Source: JAKZVK01 sp965237575
GTDB lineage: Bacteria; Acidobacteriota; Terriglobia; Bryobacterales; UBA6623
DNA: 64,000 nt
Reading direction: 5' to 3'
Assembly: GCA_965237575.1 (NCBI GenBank)
Contig: CBDEGI010000004.1
Location: 1,922,001 to 1,986,000 of the forward strand
How positions within the stretch are numbered: position 1 is the stretch's first letter; each line of letters begins with the position of its first letter. Of the stretch, positions 26,501 to 36,243 are shown piece after piece. A model generated the notes under the pieces. The model was not told the DNA's origin and did no database searches. It saw only the letters and a list, made by a program, of their open reading frames with translations. The translations under genes and the position numbers were made by a program.

Positions 26501-27742
26501 CTATCGCAAATCCACGCAGATCAAGCGCTGACCGTTGCGGGCATATAGCAGGCCGTTGGCAATAGCCGGGTAGGCGCGCACCACCCCGTCCAGGATTCTT
26601 GCCCGCGCGATGCTCTTGAAGCCGGCGGGAGACGCCGCGGCGAGAATCAGCTCGCCGTTCTCGCGTAGCACCAGCAGCCGATCCCCCACCAGCGTCACTG
26701 TGCCGGCTTTCATTCCCGGCTCGCTCCAGCGCACCTTGCCCGTCTCCCACTCGACGCAGCGCAACTCCTGACCGTACTCCTGACGCCCATGGAAACCGTA
26801 GAGGTAGCCATCGTGGTAGACGCTCGTTGCGTAATGGTTCGAGAGCACGTCATCGGAGGACCAGACTTTCTCGAGCGCCGCTCCGTTGACGTTGAGCAGG
26901 ATAGCCCCAGTCCCGTAGCTGGAGGAGAGGAAGATACGGCCACCGACCACGATGGGCATCGCGGCGTTGACCGACGCCCGGCTGCGTGAGCGCCATCGCT
27001 GCTTGAAGCGGATCTCGCCCGTCGCCGGTTCGGCCGCCTGCAAGCCGTCGCGCGTGAAGAACACGATATGCGGCTTGCCGCCGAGGTCGGCCGCCACGGG
27101 CGAGGAATAGCTGGCTTCGTCATTGGTGGTGGTCCACAGGACGCGGCCGTTGTCTTTGTCGAGGGCAACGAGGCCGGCCCCGTCGCTTCCACCGACGTTC
27201 AAGAACAAGCGGGTGCCTTCCACCAGCGGCGTACCCGCAGCGCCGAAGAACCCCTTGCTCACGCCGAACTTGGCGTGCGTGTCGAGGATCCACACCTTCT
27301 TGCCGTCGATGAACCGTAGACAGTGGAGCATCCCCTGCGCGCCAAAAGTGTAGATCTGGCTGCCCGCGATGACGGGGCCCGCGCGGGGGCCGGGGTCGAA
27401 GCCGAAGCTATCACGGTAGGTCGTCGGATAGCGGAAGGACCAGATCGCCTCGCCGGTCTCGGAATCGAGGGCCTCTACCACATCTTCGTCACCGACGCGG
27501 TGGAACAGGATGACGCGTCCGTTGGCTACAGCGACATTCGCGAGGCCGTCGCCGACCTTCTTTTCCCACAAGACCGGAGGCCCTGAGACCGGCCAAGCCC
27601 CCGCGAGGTCGTCGCCGCGATAGACGCCGTCGCGTTCCGGGCCGCGGATCTGCGGCCAGTCTTCGGCGAGGGCGGGCATCGCGACCAGGACAATCATCGT
27701 CAGCGAAGAACCAAATGCTCGGCGCCGGCGTACGGTAGGCAT
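26501..27742 (-). CDS. PQQ-binding-like beta-propeller repeat protein, exported
   Basis: 413 residues with a signal peptide (SLTMIVLVAMPALAEDWPQIRGP). The WPQIRGPERDGV opening is typical of propeller proteins of the outer-membrane-assembly/PQQ-like group. Repeated blades contain phrases such as VEALDSETGEAIWSFRYP, LVALDKDNGRVLWTTTNDEA and LRCVEWETGKVRWSEPGMKAG, each with the Trp and Gly of PQQ-type repeats. No catalytic quinoprotein residues (Asp/Glu/Ca site) are evident, so it is more likely a scaffold or binding protein than a dehydrogenase. It is a single gene on the minus strand, facing the kinase gene. Confidence 0.87.
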   Translation of the reverse strand: MPTVRRRRAFGSSLTMIVLVAMPALAEDWPQIRGPERDGVYRGDDLAGAWPVSGPPVLWEKKVGDGLANVAVANGRVILFHRVGDEDVVEALDSETGEAIWSFRYPTTYRDSFGFDPGPRAGPVIAGSQIYTFGAQGMLHCLRFIDGKKVWILDTHAKFGVSKGFFGAAGTPLVEGTRLFLNVGGSDGAGLVALDKDNGRVLWTTTNDEASYSSPVAADLGGKPHIVFFTRDGLQAAEPATGEIRFKQRWRSRSRASVNAAMPIVVGGRIFLSSSYGTGAILLNVNGAALEKVWSSDDVLSNHYATSVYHDGYLYGFHGRQEYGQELRCVEWETGKVRWSEPGMKAGTVTLVGDRLLVLRENGELILAAASPAGFKSIARARILDGVVRAYPAIANGLLYARNGQRLICVDLR

Positions 27743-28132
27743 GAGGGGTGGACTAGAGAGTCAGGAAGACGAGGGCTGATAGAGCCTGCTCGACTTCAGA
27801 TCCTCAGGGTAGTGTAACCGGAAGCCTGAAACCGGTTCCGTAGGCGAGTACTTGGTCCGCCCGGGCTGGCGGGCTGGAAGCTCGCTCGTCGAGTCTGGCG
27901 GGCTGCTGAAAAAAATAGAACAGGAAATCGCCTATATCTTCTGAGGAGAAACGCGCCTGCGAGGTCACGATCACCAGCAAGCGTCATGTTCAGCTATCGT
28001 TCGCCCGAGCAGCAAGTTGCCAGAGATCACCCCGTGTGGCCGATCCGCCGTCGGGCGGTACAGCGTTTCCCTGCTTAGGCCATCACTCCTGGTATCTTGA
28101 TAGGACCGAACAGCGAAGTACAGGATTGAGCC
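27743..28132. other. Intergenic region with no recognised gene
   Basis: About 390 bases between the divergent PQQ-like and NosL-like genes, which probably holds both promoters. No open frame shows family resemblance. A GGCGGGCTGG/GGCGGGCTGC repeat followed by seven A residues near 27.87-27.92 kb is the only visible structure. Confidence 0.4.
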
Positions 28133-28624
28133 ATGAAACGACACTCCGTGTGGATCGGCGGCGTTATGATTTCAGTCCTGGCCCTGGCTCTGGGCTACGG
28201 CGCTTGGCGCATGCTTCAAGGCCAGGGCGGGCTAGTCTGCGAGGCGTGCAGTCGGCCGTTGCATTCCCACGCTCAGGTGGTAGGGCTCGTTGGGAACGAA
28301 CGGAAAGAGTTCTGCTGCCCGGCGTGCGCGTTGGCAGACCATCGGCAAACAGGTCAGTCGGTTCGAGTGATCGAATTGACCGACTATGCTTCCGAGAAGC
28401 CACTCTCCCCAGACAGCGCCTACTTGGTGGTTGGCAGCAACGTGAACCATTGCCTGCACGCCAAGCCTCTCGTCAATGAAAGCAAAGAGGCGAGCCACCT
28501 GGAGTTTGACCGCTGCTCGCCGAGCATCCTTGCGTTCGCCGGTGAGCAGGGCGCGAGAGCGTTCATGGCGGAGAACGGAGGAAGGTTGGCGACCTTCGCG
28601 GAATTAGCAGGCGCGTTTCACTGA
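28133..28624 (+). CDS. NosL-like copper-binding protein
   Basis: 163 residues. An N-terminal membrane anchor (VWIGGVMISVLALALGYGAW) is followed by CEACSRPLHSHAQVVG, which replaces the CxxCgM site of NosL/MerB-like proteins, then FCCPACALADHRQTG, and a C-terminal FDRCSPSILAFAGEQGARAFMAENGGRLATFAEL, the usual NosL ending. NosL is a copper chaperone for nitrous oxide reductase, but no nos genes are here; related proteins serve other copper enzymes. It may supply copper to the SCO/oxidase system 13-35 kb away, which is inference only. Confidence 0.75.
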   Translation: MKRHSVWIGGVMISVLALALGYGAWRMLQGQGGLVCEACSRPLHSHAQVVGLVGNERKEFCCPACALADHRQTGQSVRVIELTDYASEKPLSPDSAYLVVGSNVNHCLHAKPLVNESKEASHLEFDRCSPSILAFAGEQGARAFMAENGGRLATFAELAGAFH

Positions 28625-28678
28625 GGGGGAGTTGTTCCCAGGGACGTTCGAAAATGAACGCCGCAAAGTACCAACATC

Positions 28679-29182
28679 CTAGAAAACGGTGAAGCAGAAA
28701 ACGGCGTTGGCGCCGCTGGGTGTGAGGCAGTATTCGCCCGGCGACAGGCTGTCGTCGACGCGGATCTTGACCAAGCCCTCCTCCACGGGGTAGAGCGAGA
28801 TGCGGATCGGCTCGGCCTTGATCTTCTTCTTTTTCTGGTAGAGCAGCTCGCGGCGTCCCTTGACAGAGGAAAACCGAAAGAACGCGAGATCACGCGGGTC
28901 GATGTTCTCGGTTCGGAACAGTAACTCGGGGGAAGCCAGCGGTGTCTGTACGCCGGAGTTGGCGCCTGGGACGGCGTAGAGCAGCTCGTTCTTGCGTTTC
29001 TCTTCGGTCGCCTCGGACTGCTCCGTCTCGACGAGGATCGAGGCGTGAATAAGGTACGGTACGTCGGGCTTCTCGGGGTTGGGCAGGCCCAGCTTGTTGG
29101 TCTCCTCGGCGGCGGCCGGAAGGCCGAGGCACGCGATGACCGGCAAGACGGCAAGCGTGAATCGTCGGAGGCTCGTCCTCAT
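28679..29182 (-). CDS. Exported protein of unknown function
   Basis: 167 residues from ATG at 29182, with GAGGTGGGG five bases upstream. A signal peptide (LAVLPVIACLGLPAAAEE) is followed by a domain that begins PDVPYLIHASILVETEQSEATEEKRKNE and ends VDDSLSPGEYCLTPSGANAVFCFTVF. The end, with the phrase GEYCL and a paired Cys, is like the surface-exposed beta domain seen in many acidobacterial secreted proteins. No enzyme motif was recognised. It stands alone between NosL and the transporter gene, convergent with NosL. Confidence 0.7.
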   Translation of the reverse strand: MRTSLRRFTLAVLPVIACLGLPAAAEETNKLGLPNPEKPDVPYLIHASILVETEQSEATEEKRKNELLYAVPGANSGVQTPLASPELLFRTENIDPRDLAFFRFSSVKGRRELLYQKKKKIKAEPIRISLYPVEEGLVKIRVDDSLSPGEYCLTPSGANAVFCFTVF

Positions 29183-29458
29183 GATTTCCCCACCTCTGAG
29201 CAATCTCGGAGTAGCTGACTCATCGATTTCGATTGTACAAAGCTTGGGGAGCGAGAGGCCAGTGCGTCACAGAGGTCCTACGGTGGATCTTAACGTAGGC
29301 GCTAACCTGATGTTGACCGTACGGCCAACCATGTGATGCAGCTCTTCTGGTACTTGCGGCAGTTGGGCACGGACGCCGACGGGCGTTCTCTACTTTGGGA
29401 TGGAGCCGGGGCAGTTTTCGACGCGCGGTCAGTTTGCGGAAACGGCGGCTTACGTAGG

Positions 29459-30796
29459 CTAAAGGCGAGCGTTCGAGGTTTCAGCCTGTGCCGCCTCGCG
29501 CCCTTGCTCGACGTCGACACGGCTCAACAGCACCATACCGACGAGGAAGAAGACCACGAGGGCCAGGATGCTCATGCGGCTGCCGCCCGTCCACTGGCTC
29601 ACGACTGCGAAAACGAAGGGGCCGATCAGGTTTCCGAACTTGCCGGTGATGTTGTAGAAGCCGAAGAACTGCGACGACTTGTTCGCCGGGATGAGCGTTG
29701 CGAACAGAGACCGGCTCAGCGCCTGGCTGCCACCTTGCACGACCGCAACACCGCAAGCCAGCACCCAGAAATGCCAGGCCGTGCTGATGAAATAGCCGAA
29801 GACCGCCACCGCCGTGTAGACGGCAAGCGCGAGGTAGATGCCGTTTTTGGCTCCGATGCGCGCGGCCAGGGCGCCGAAGGCGAACGTGCAGGGGATTCCG
29901 ACGAACTGCACCAGCAGAAGCGCGCCGATCAGGTCGGTCTCGCCGATACCGATCTCGGCGCCGTAAATTGTCGCCATTTTGATGATGGTATTGATGCCGT
30001 CGTTGTAGAACCAGAACGCCAGCAGAAACAGAAAAACCTGACGCCGGCGGCGCACCTCGCGGAGGGTCGCGACGACGCGCTGAAACGCGATCCGTACCGC
30101 GCTGCCGCCGTTGCGTTGTACGTTGGCCGAGGAGACCGCGGGTTCTCGGACGCGGCGCAAGATCGGAATCGTAAACACCCCCCACCACACCGCTACCGTC
30201 GCGAACGCAACGCGCGAGGCTTCGGCCGAATCAGCCATGCCGAAGGTATCGGGCGAACTGATCCAAGCCAGGTGGACCGCCAGCAGCAAACCTCCGCCCA
30301 CGTAGCCCAGCGCGTAGCCGGCCGTCGAGACGCGGTCGATCTCGTCCGGCCTCGCGATGTGGGGCAGCAGGGATTCATAGAACACCTCGCCGGCGGCAAA
30401 GCCGATGTTGCCGACAATGAAAGCCGCCGACGCGAACATCCAGTCGCCGCGCTCGACGAAGTAGAGCAACGCCGAGCCCACGACCCCGCTAAACGCAAAG
30501 AAGGCCAGAAACTTCTTCTTCGCACCGAGGTGGTCGGCCATCGCGCCCAGGATCGGCGAGCTGAGGGCGATGATGGCCAGCGCGATGGTTTGCGTGTAGC
30601 CCCAGTAGGCGGTGCGCAGGTTTTCGGGCAGGCCGACAGCCGCAACCTGGTGGTAGTAGATCGGCAGCACCGCCGCCATGACGGTCGTCACGAAGGCGGA
30701 GTTCGCCCAGTCGTACATCGCCCAAGCACGCAGCTCGCGGCGGTGGAGTCCTAGCGCCTTGAGGAGGCCGCCGCGTTCGCCGGTCAGTTTAGGCAC
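29459..30796 (-). CDS. UMF1/Atg22-type major facilitator transporter
   Basis: 445 residues, twelve membrane segments. The start RELRAWAMYDWANSAFVTTVMAAVLPIYY is the signature of the UMF1 family (related to yeast Atg22), followed by the MFS loop GAMADHLGAKKKF and a central cytoplasmic loop rich in Arg (REVRRRRQVF). Substrates of bacterial members are unknown. It ends upstream genes in the same direction, and the acyl-ligase gene follows after 9 bases of its start side, so the two are probably co-transcribed (acyl-ligase first). Confidence 0.88.
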   Translation of the reverse strand: MPKLTGERGGLLKALGLHRRELRAWAMYDWANSAFVTTVMAAVLPIYYHQVAAVGLPENLRTAYWGYTQTIALAIIALSSPILGAMADHLGAKKKFLAFFAFSGVVGSALLYFVERGDWMFASAAFIVGNIGFAAGEVFYESLLPHIARPDEIDRVSTAGYALGYVGGGLLLAVHLAWISSPDTFGMADSAEASRVAFATVAVWWGVFTIPILRRVREPAVSSANVQRNGGSAVRIAFQRVVATLREVRRRRQVFLFLLAFWFYNDGINTIIKMATIYGAEIGIGETDLIGALLLVQFVGIPCTFAFGALAARIGAKNGIYLALAVYTAVAVFGYFISTAWHFWVLACGVAVVQGGSQALSRSLFATLIPANKSSQFFGFYNITGKFGNLIGPFVFAVVSQWTGGSRMSILALVVFFLVGMVLLSRVDVEQGREAAQAETSNARL

Positions 30797-30805
30797 TGTG
30801 CATCT

Positions 30806-33697
30806 CTAGCCGTCGTCGGGCCGCAACCGTTCGATGCCCGACTCGAGGAAGATGATGTGCTCGTGGCCGAGGTCGGCCTCCCCGCAGCGGCTGAGAATCG
30901 CTCGGCGGGCTTCATCGCGCAGCCGAATGGCCTCGTGGAAACCGCCTTCCCGCGGGATCAGTGGCTCCTCGACTTCCACCGAAACACGGCCTGGGCGGGG
31001 AAGCCACGATTCATCCCGCAGGATGGATCGAAGGCCGCGAATCGTGATCGGCACGACCGGCGCCCGTGCCTCCGCCGCCGCTACGAATGCGCCTCCGCGG
31101 AAGGGAAGCAGGCCGCCACTGGGAACGAACGTCCCCTCGGGGAAGAAGAAGACACGGCCCCCTTGCCGCAGCACGTCTCTGATCTTCTCGGTGTCTTCGA
31201 CTCCACCGGCGGCGTCGGAGCGTTCGACGAAGATGCTGCCGATCCGCCGAAGGAAGAGGGCGATGAGCCACTGCGATTCGTACTCCTTCTTGGCGACGAA
31301 GACCATGGGCCCACCAAGGGCGGCGGTGATCACGAGCACGTCGAAATAGCTGGTGTGATTGGCCACCATGACGGCACTGGTCTTTGGGATCTTCTCCCGG
31401 CCCGAAATGGTCAGGGGAATGGCTGTTAGCCAGAGCACGGCCCGCGCGGCGACGCGGAGCGCGGCCCAGCGCCACGCGGGCAGGGGAGCGACCAGCGTCC
31501 ACAAACACGCTGACAAGAGGAGGGGCGTGGCCACGAGCCACCAGTAGACGCCGTAGAGGGTGGTCAACGCGGCCGTTACCCGTTGCTTTGCGCGCACCAG
31601 GAACGCCTTGGTGCTGAGGCGCGTCAGTTGCCACCACAGGGCACGTGGGCTCGACCCGATCTGTCCGCGCTCGTAGTATTCTTTCATCGCGGCGCGGCGG
31701 AGCTTGCCGCTCGATGTTTTCGGGACCGTATGAGGCGGGACGAGCAGCACCTCTTCCGCCGGCGTGTCGAGAAACTCGGCGGCGGTGGCGGCGACCTGGT
31801 CTTCGAGTTCGGCGCGGGTGCTTGCGTCTTCCTCGCGTGTCTCGGCGACGATCACGATCTTCTCGGTCCCTGCGGTGGCATCGGCGATTCCCAAAGCGGC
31901 GACACAGCCCTTGCGGATGCCGTCGATGTCGCCTACGGCGGCTTCGAGTTCATGGGGATGGATGTTACGGCCGGCGCGAATGATGATGTCCTTCGATCGG
32001 CCCGTGACGAAGATCTCGCCGTTGGCGATGTAGGCGAGGTCGCCGCTCTCTCGCCAATCGCCGTCCATCATCTCGCGGGTCTTGGCTTCGTTTCGGAAGT
32101 AGCCCTGCGTTGACGACGGACCGCGGAATTGGAGGCGCCCTTCCCGGCGCTCGGGTAGTTCGCGTCGGTTGGAGCCGATGATCCGGACTTCGTTGCCCTT
32201 GAGGACCGGTCCGCAGCCAACCACCTCGAGGGCCGCGGCCTCCTTGGCCCCCGACGGGGGGCCCGCCGGTTGGGCAACCGCGACGGCCTCCCCGCGCTTC
32301 GCGAGTGGGTCGCGAGCAATGCGGTCGATCACGGGCACACTTCCCGAAAGCGGGATCGACAGGCCCAGCGTGTTCTCGGCCATGCCGTACACCGGGCGCA
32401 TGGCATCAGCGCGGAAGCCGTATTTCGCAAACCGCTCGGTGAAGCGGCGGATCGTCGATGCGTTGATCGGCTCGGCCCCGTTGGCCATATGGCGGAGCGA
32501 GCTAAGGTCGAGGCCTTCGATCGCCTCGTCGGGTATTTTTCGCAGGCACAGCTCGAAGCCGAAGTTGGGCCCGCCCGAGTAGGTGCCACGGTGGCGGTGA
32601 ATCGCCCAGAGCCACTCTTGCGGACGGGTCAGGAACGTCAAGGGCGACAGAATCACGGCCGGGATGCCGAAAGCCAAGCTCGCCAGCCATGCTCCGATCA
32701 AACCCATGTCGTGATAGAGCGGCAGCCAACTCACAATCACATCCGAGGGCCCGGGCCCAAAGCGGTCACGGATGGCGTTGAGGTTGGCCAGCAGGTTGTT
32801 GTGGGTGATGACGACGCCCTTCGGGTCGCCCGTGCTGCCGGAGGTGTATTGCAGAAAGACGGTGGCGTTAGGATCGTCGCGGCGTGGCGGAGAGGCAGCC
32901 TGGCCGACAGCCAGGTGCTCGACCGTGTCGACGATGCGGAGCGACGGCACTTGCCCGCGTAGTAGCGTCGCGACGGTGCGAGCTTCGTCCATCGTGATGA
33001 GCGCCGCGGCCTCGGCATTGTTGAGGATGCCGGCCTGGCGGCGCAGGTGCTCTTCGATCTGTGACATGCGCAGCGGCGGATAGATGGGTACGGGGACGGC
33101 CCCGGCGTAGAGCGCGCCGAAGAAGCCGAGGAAGAAATCGGGCCCGGTGGGCAGCATGAGCGCCACGCGGTCGCCCGGCGCGAGACCGCGCGCCAGCAGC
33201 CCGGCGGCAACGGAGCGAGCGCCTTGTGCCAAGTCGCTGTAGGTGAGGCGGCTGGGGTGGGTTGTGCGGTCGGGGAAGAGGACGTGGAGATTGTCGGGTC
33301 GTTCGCGCGAGAGCCGGTCGAGGATTTCAGTCAGCGTTGAGGCGTCGAGCGGTGTTGTCGACGCGGGCTGAGGGGCCGGAGCGACCGGCGCGATCACCTC
33401 GGTAGCAGGCGCCACGCCGGGTCCGATGGCCGCGAGCAACTCGCCTACGGTGTTGGCGCGGGCCAGTAGATCATCAGGCAGCCGGACACGAAAGGTGTTT
33501 TCGATGCGGTTGAGCAACTCGGCAAGGCCGAGGCTGTCGATGGCGAGGTCGCGGTCGAGCGAGCTTTGGAGCGTGAGCCGCAGGCGTCCGCGGCGATGCG
33601 GGTGGAGTTCGAGAACGAGTTCTTCGACGAGTTGTAGAAGGCGCGGGGCGGCGTCACCCTGCGATGTCTCAACGGCGCCTCGGTTCGCGTCACCCAT
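30806..33697 (-). CDS. Fusion: acyl carrier domain, fatty acyl-AMP ligase and 1-acylglycerol-3-phosphate acyltransferase
   Basis: 963 residues with three parts. Residues 20-100: acyl carrier-type domain with the phosphopantetheine Ser in AIDSLGLAEL. Residues 115-690: AMP-binding enzyme with LQYTSGSTGDPKGVVITHNN, a GMAENTLGL region, RGPSSTQGYF and ESGDLAYI, GRSKDIII and IHPHELE; the layout suits fatty acyl-AMP ligases. Residues 740-950: PlsC-type acyltransferase with NHTSYFD (HX4D) and FPEGTFVPSGGLLPF, after two membrane segments. Together the protein could activate an acyl chain, hold it on its own carrier domain and pass it to a lipid hydroxyl at the membrane. This is close in idea to Aas proteins but with an N-terminal carrier domain. 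Confidence 0.9.
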   Translation of the reverse strand: MGDANRGAVETSQGDAAPRLLQLVEELVLELHPHRRGRLRLTLQSSLDRDLAIDSLGLAELLNRIENTFRVRLPDDLLARANTVGELLAAIGPGVAPATEVIAPVAPAPQPASTTPLDASTLTEILDRLSRERPDNLHVLFPDRTTHPSRLTYSDLAQGARSVAAGLLARGLAPGDRVALMLPTGPDFFLGFFGALYAGAVPVPIYPPLRMSQIEEHLRRQAGILNNAEAAALITMDEARTVATLLRGQVPSLRIVDTVEHLAVGQAASPPRRDDPNATVFLQYTSGSTGDPKGVVITHNNLLANLNAIRDRFGPGPSDVIVSWLPLYHDMGLIGAWLASLAFGIPAVILSPLTFLTRPQEWLWAIHRHRGTYSGGPNFGFELCLRKIPDEAIEGLDLSSLRHMANGAEPINASTIRRFTERFAKYGFRADAMRPVYGMAENTLGLSIPLSGSVPVIDRIARDPLAKRGEAVAVAQPAGPPSGAKEAAALEVVGCGPVLKGNEVRIIGSNRRELPERREGRLQFRGPSSTQGYFRNEAKTREMMDGDWRESGDLAYIANGEIFVTGRSKDIIIRAGRNIHPHELEAAVGDIDGIRKGCVAALGIADATAGTEKIVIVAETREEDASTRAELEDQVAATAAEFLDTPAEEVLLVPPHTVPKTSSGKLRRAAMKEYYERGQIGSSPRALWWQLTRLSTKAFLVRAKQRVTAALTTLYGVYWWLVATPLLLSACLWTLVAPLPAWRWAALRVAARAVLWLTAIPLTISGREKIPKTSAVMVANHTSYFDVLVITAALGGPMVFVAKKEYESQWLIALFLRRIGSIFVERSDAAGGVEDTEKIRDVLRQGGRVFFFPEGTFVPSGGLLPFRGGAFVAAAEARAPVVPITIRGLRSILRDESWLPRPGRVSVEVEEPLIPREGGFHEAIRLRDEARRAILSRCGEADLGHEHIIFLESGIERLRPDDG

Positions 33698-33828
33698 GCC
33701 GCGTTTGTGAGTCTACCAGAGCGGTTCGGGAGGGTTGACGCGGAAGTTACTGATCATCCGCCGACGCGATGGACCGGCTGACAGGCCAGCGCCTGCCGTC
33801 AGTCCTTTGATCGCTGTGCGAAAGCAGC

Positions 33829-34365
33829 CTACTTCTTCAGAGCCGCTTCGACGGCCCCGGTCAGTTTCGTCGAACCCGGCTCGACATCGGGCTCGAAGCG
33901 GCCGATCACATTACCTTCTGCGTCGACGAGGAACTTGGTGAAGTTCCAGCGCACTTCGCCGCCGGCGTTGGCGGTGAGGTGCTGGTAGAGTGGCGCCGTG
34001 TCGCCGCCCTTGACCGAAATCTTCGAGAACATCGGGAAGCTCACGTCGAAGTTGCGCGAGCAGAAGGCTTTGATTTCTTTGTCTGTGCCGGGTTCCTGTG
34101 CGCCGAAGTTGTTGGCCGGGAAGCCCATCACGACCAAGCCGTCGTCTTTGTATTTGCGGTAGAGGGCTTCGAGGCCCTTGTATTGCGGGGTGAAGCCGCA
34201 GCGGCTGGCAACGTTGACCATCAGCAGGACTTTGCCGTTGTAGTCGCCGAGCGGCACCGCCTCGCCGTCGATCGAGTTCAGGGTGAAATCGTGAACGCTG
34301 TTGGCGGCAAGCATCGTGGTGGCGGCTAGGAAGACTAGGGCGGTGAAGCGAACCGTTCTCGTCAT
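33829..34365 (-). CDS. Glutathione peroxidase-like thiol peroxidase, exported
   Basis: 178 residues. A signal peptide (VRFTALVFLAATTMLAANS) precedes a full GPx fold: VLLMVNVASRCGFTPQYKGLEAL with a Cys (not selenocysteine) as peroxidatic residue, FPANNFGAQEPG, and WNFTKFLVDAEG with the catalytic Trp and Asn. Such bacterial Cys-GPx proteins usually use thioredoxin. The signal peptide places it in the periplasm. It is a single gene between the acyl-ligase fusion and the M50 protease. Confidence 0.93.
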   Translation of the reverse strand: MTRTVRFTALVFLAATTMLAANSVHDFTLNSIDGEAVPLGDYNGKVLLMVNVASRCGFTPQYKGLEALYRKYKDDGLVVMGFPANNFGAQEPGTDKEIKAFCSRNFDVSFPMFSKISVKGGDTAPLYQHLTANAGGEVRWNFTKFLVDAEGNVIGRFEPDVEPGSTKLTGAVEAALKK

Positions 34366-34519
34366 AACGACATTATAAGCAAGCGGCGGCCATCGACGGG
34401 CCCGTCATGGGTCAGTTTGTGCTCGAAGCTTGCGCAGCCACAACGATTGCTGGTGGCGGTCGATAAGGACCACGGTTGTTCCACGAGTCGGCGCCCACAG
34501 AGGCCCGCTCAACCAAGGC

Positions 34520-35413
34520 TCAGAACTTGAACGGCGCAGGGCTGAAGCACAGGATAAAGACGATCCAAAGAAAGACGCCAATGCGGCGGCGCGCAGGTCC
34601 GAGCTCGATCGTGTCGTTCAGTGTCGGCGGGTGGGCGATGCCCATGAACCACAGAAGAATCAGGATGAGCGTGTACTGATAGCCGTAGAAGATCGTAACG
34701 GCTCCCAACCCGACAAAGGCGACAATCGAGACGGCCCGGCTCCGTCGTCCGAACAGCGCATAGTTGATATGCCCTCCGTCGAGCTGACTGATTGGCAGCA
34801 GGTTCAGCGCCGTGACGAAGAGCCCCACCCAGCCCGCAAAGGCGATAGGGTGCAACAACAGATCGGTACCCTCCGGGGTATACCCAAAGAAAAGCCACTG
34901 TAGAGCCCGGAAGATAAGCGGGTCACCCAGCGTGATCGTCGTTTGGTCGGGTTGGGCTTGTACCTGGTTCGACAGAAACACGCCGACTATACTTACCGGG
35001 AACGCAACGACAAGGCCGGCGATGGGTCCGGCCGCGGCAATGTCGAACAGCGCGCGGCGGCTCGGAATGGCCGGCGACATCCGTATCACGGCTCCCAAGG
35101 TCCCAAAGTACGAGGGGAAGGGAATGAAGTACGGAAGAGTCGCCGGTACTCGATGATACTTTGCCGCGAAGTAGTGGCCGAACTCGTGGGCGGTGAGAAT
35201 GCCCATGATGCAAACGGAATAAAGGGGTCCGTTCATGTACGTCGTACTCGCCACCGTCAACACGAACAACAACACGTGCAGCCAGATCTTCTGCCGCCGC
35301 GGACGCGGGCGCGGCACGAAGGTCTGATACCCGCCGTTGATGGCCGGTCGGATGTCTTCCGGCGGGAACGGGCGGGGCAAGGGCTGCAAGGGACGCCAGG
35401 GGTCGGACGACAT
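34520..35413 (-). CDS. Site-2-type (M50) membrane metalloprotease
   Basis: About 297 residues from ATG at 35413. Six or seven membrane helices are expected. Zinc ligands: HEFGH in the helix ILTAHEFGHYFAAKYH and the third ligand in LPISQLDGGHINY. There is no PDZ domain, so it is a short S2P like those that cleave membrane-bound regulators, substrate unknown. Start sites further upstream exist but would run into the peroxiredoxin's promoter region. It is divergent from the peroxiredoxin gene, 131 bases apart. Confidence 0.87.
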   Translation of the reverse strand: MSSDPWRPLQPLPRPFPPEDIRPAINGGYQTFVPRPRPRRQKIWLHVLLFVLTVASTTYMNGPLYSVCIMGILTAHEFGHYFAAKYHRVPATLPYFIPFPSYFGTLGAVIRMSPAIPSRRALFDIAAAGPIAGLVVAFPVSIVGVFLSNQVQAQPDQTTITLGDPLIFRALQWLFFGYTPEGTDLLLHPIAFAGWVGLFVTALNLLPISQLDGGHINYALFGRRSRAVSIVAFVGLGAVTIFYGYQYTLILILLWFMGIAHPPTLNDTIELGPARRRIGVFLWIVFILCFSPAPFKF

Positions 35414-35544
35414 GAGCGTATCTTTCAGGGTACGACAAATGGTTGCAGGGCCTTGTTGCGATGACTTGCTGTTGCCTTCGTTCTCCGAGTAGCCTACAAT
35501 GCCGGTCTGATTCCGAGATTGCCCTGGTTCGCACGGAGAAGACA

Positions 35545-36072
35545 ATGACACAACTTCGATCATTCACCCTAGGCTTGATCGTGCTCGGTTTGCTGATCGC
35601 CCCCGCCTTCCCGGCAACGCAGTTGAAGGTCGGCGACACGGCGCCCGATTTCACTCTGCCTTCAACCCACGGAGGCAACGTCACGCTGTCGGAGTTCCAC
35701 GGCAAGAAGAACGTCGTCTTGGCGTTCTACCCCGCCGCGTTCACTGGCGGATGCACCAAAGAGATGCAGGCCTACCAGCTCAACCTCGGTAAGTTCGAAG
35801 GGGCGGAGACGCAGGTGTTCGGCCTCAGCACCGATAACGTCCCCTCGCAACGCAAGTTCGCCGAGGAACTGGGCGTGAAGTTTCCGATGCTCAGCGACTT
35901 CTTGAAGCGCGACGTTTCGACGCAGTACGGCGTGCTCAATGAGGCGCGCGGCGTCTCCAACCGCACGACCTTCGTCGTCGACAAAGAAGGCGTGATTCAA
36001 CATGTCGAAGAGGGTCGCTCCGCGGTTGATGTGATGGGCGCCGCCAACGCCTGCAGTCGCCTGAAGCCCTAG
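35545..36072 (+). CDS. Peroxiredoxin (BCP/AhpC-TSA type), exported
   Basis: 175 residues with an N-terminal signal peptide (FTLGLIVLGLLIAPAFPA). The peroxiredoxin core begins KVGDTAPDFTLPSTHGGNVTLSEF and holds the peroxidatic Cys in YPAAFTGGCTKEM; the typical second Cys of the BCP motif is absent at +5, and another Cys is near the end (NACSRL). The ATG at 35545 is chosen because it gives the signal peptide. With the exported GPx this makes two periplasmic peroxide scavengers within 2.5 kb. Confidence 0.9.
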   Translation: MTQLRSFTLGLIVLGLLIAPAFPATQLKVGDTAPDFTLPSTHGGNVTLSEFHGKKNVVLAFYPAAFTGGCTKEMQAYQLNLGKFEGAETQVFGLSTDNVPSQRKFAEELGVKFPMLSDFLKRDVSTQYGVLNEARGVSNRTTFVVDKEGVIQHVEEGRSAVDVMGAANACSRLKP

Positions 36073-36243
36073 CGTCCGGCCGCCGAACGGACGCCTCGGG
36101 ACCCGCACCTCGTGACCGGGTGCCGGTTACGCCGGGTGCTACAATAGCCATTGAAGTCGGTCGAACCTAGCGATCCTCGGCGGTTCAGCACCGATCAAAC
36201 CCACTGGCGCTTGGTCAAGTCAGCCGTTTCGCATCGCCCCCGT

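Noticed and set aside
28133..28624. NosL-like protein as evidence for denitrification
   Set aside because: No nosZ, nosD, nosF or nosY gene is in the window, and the first Cys site differs from classic NosL, so only copper binding is inferred.
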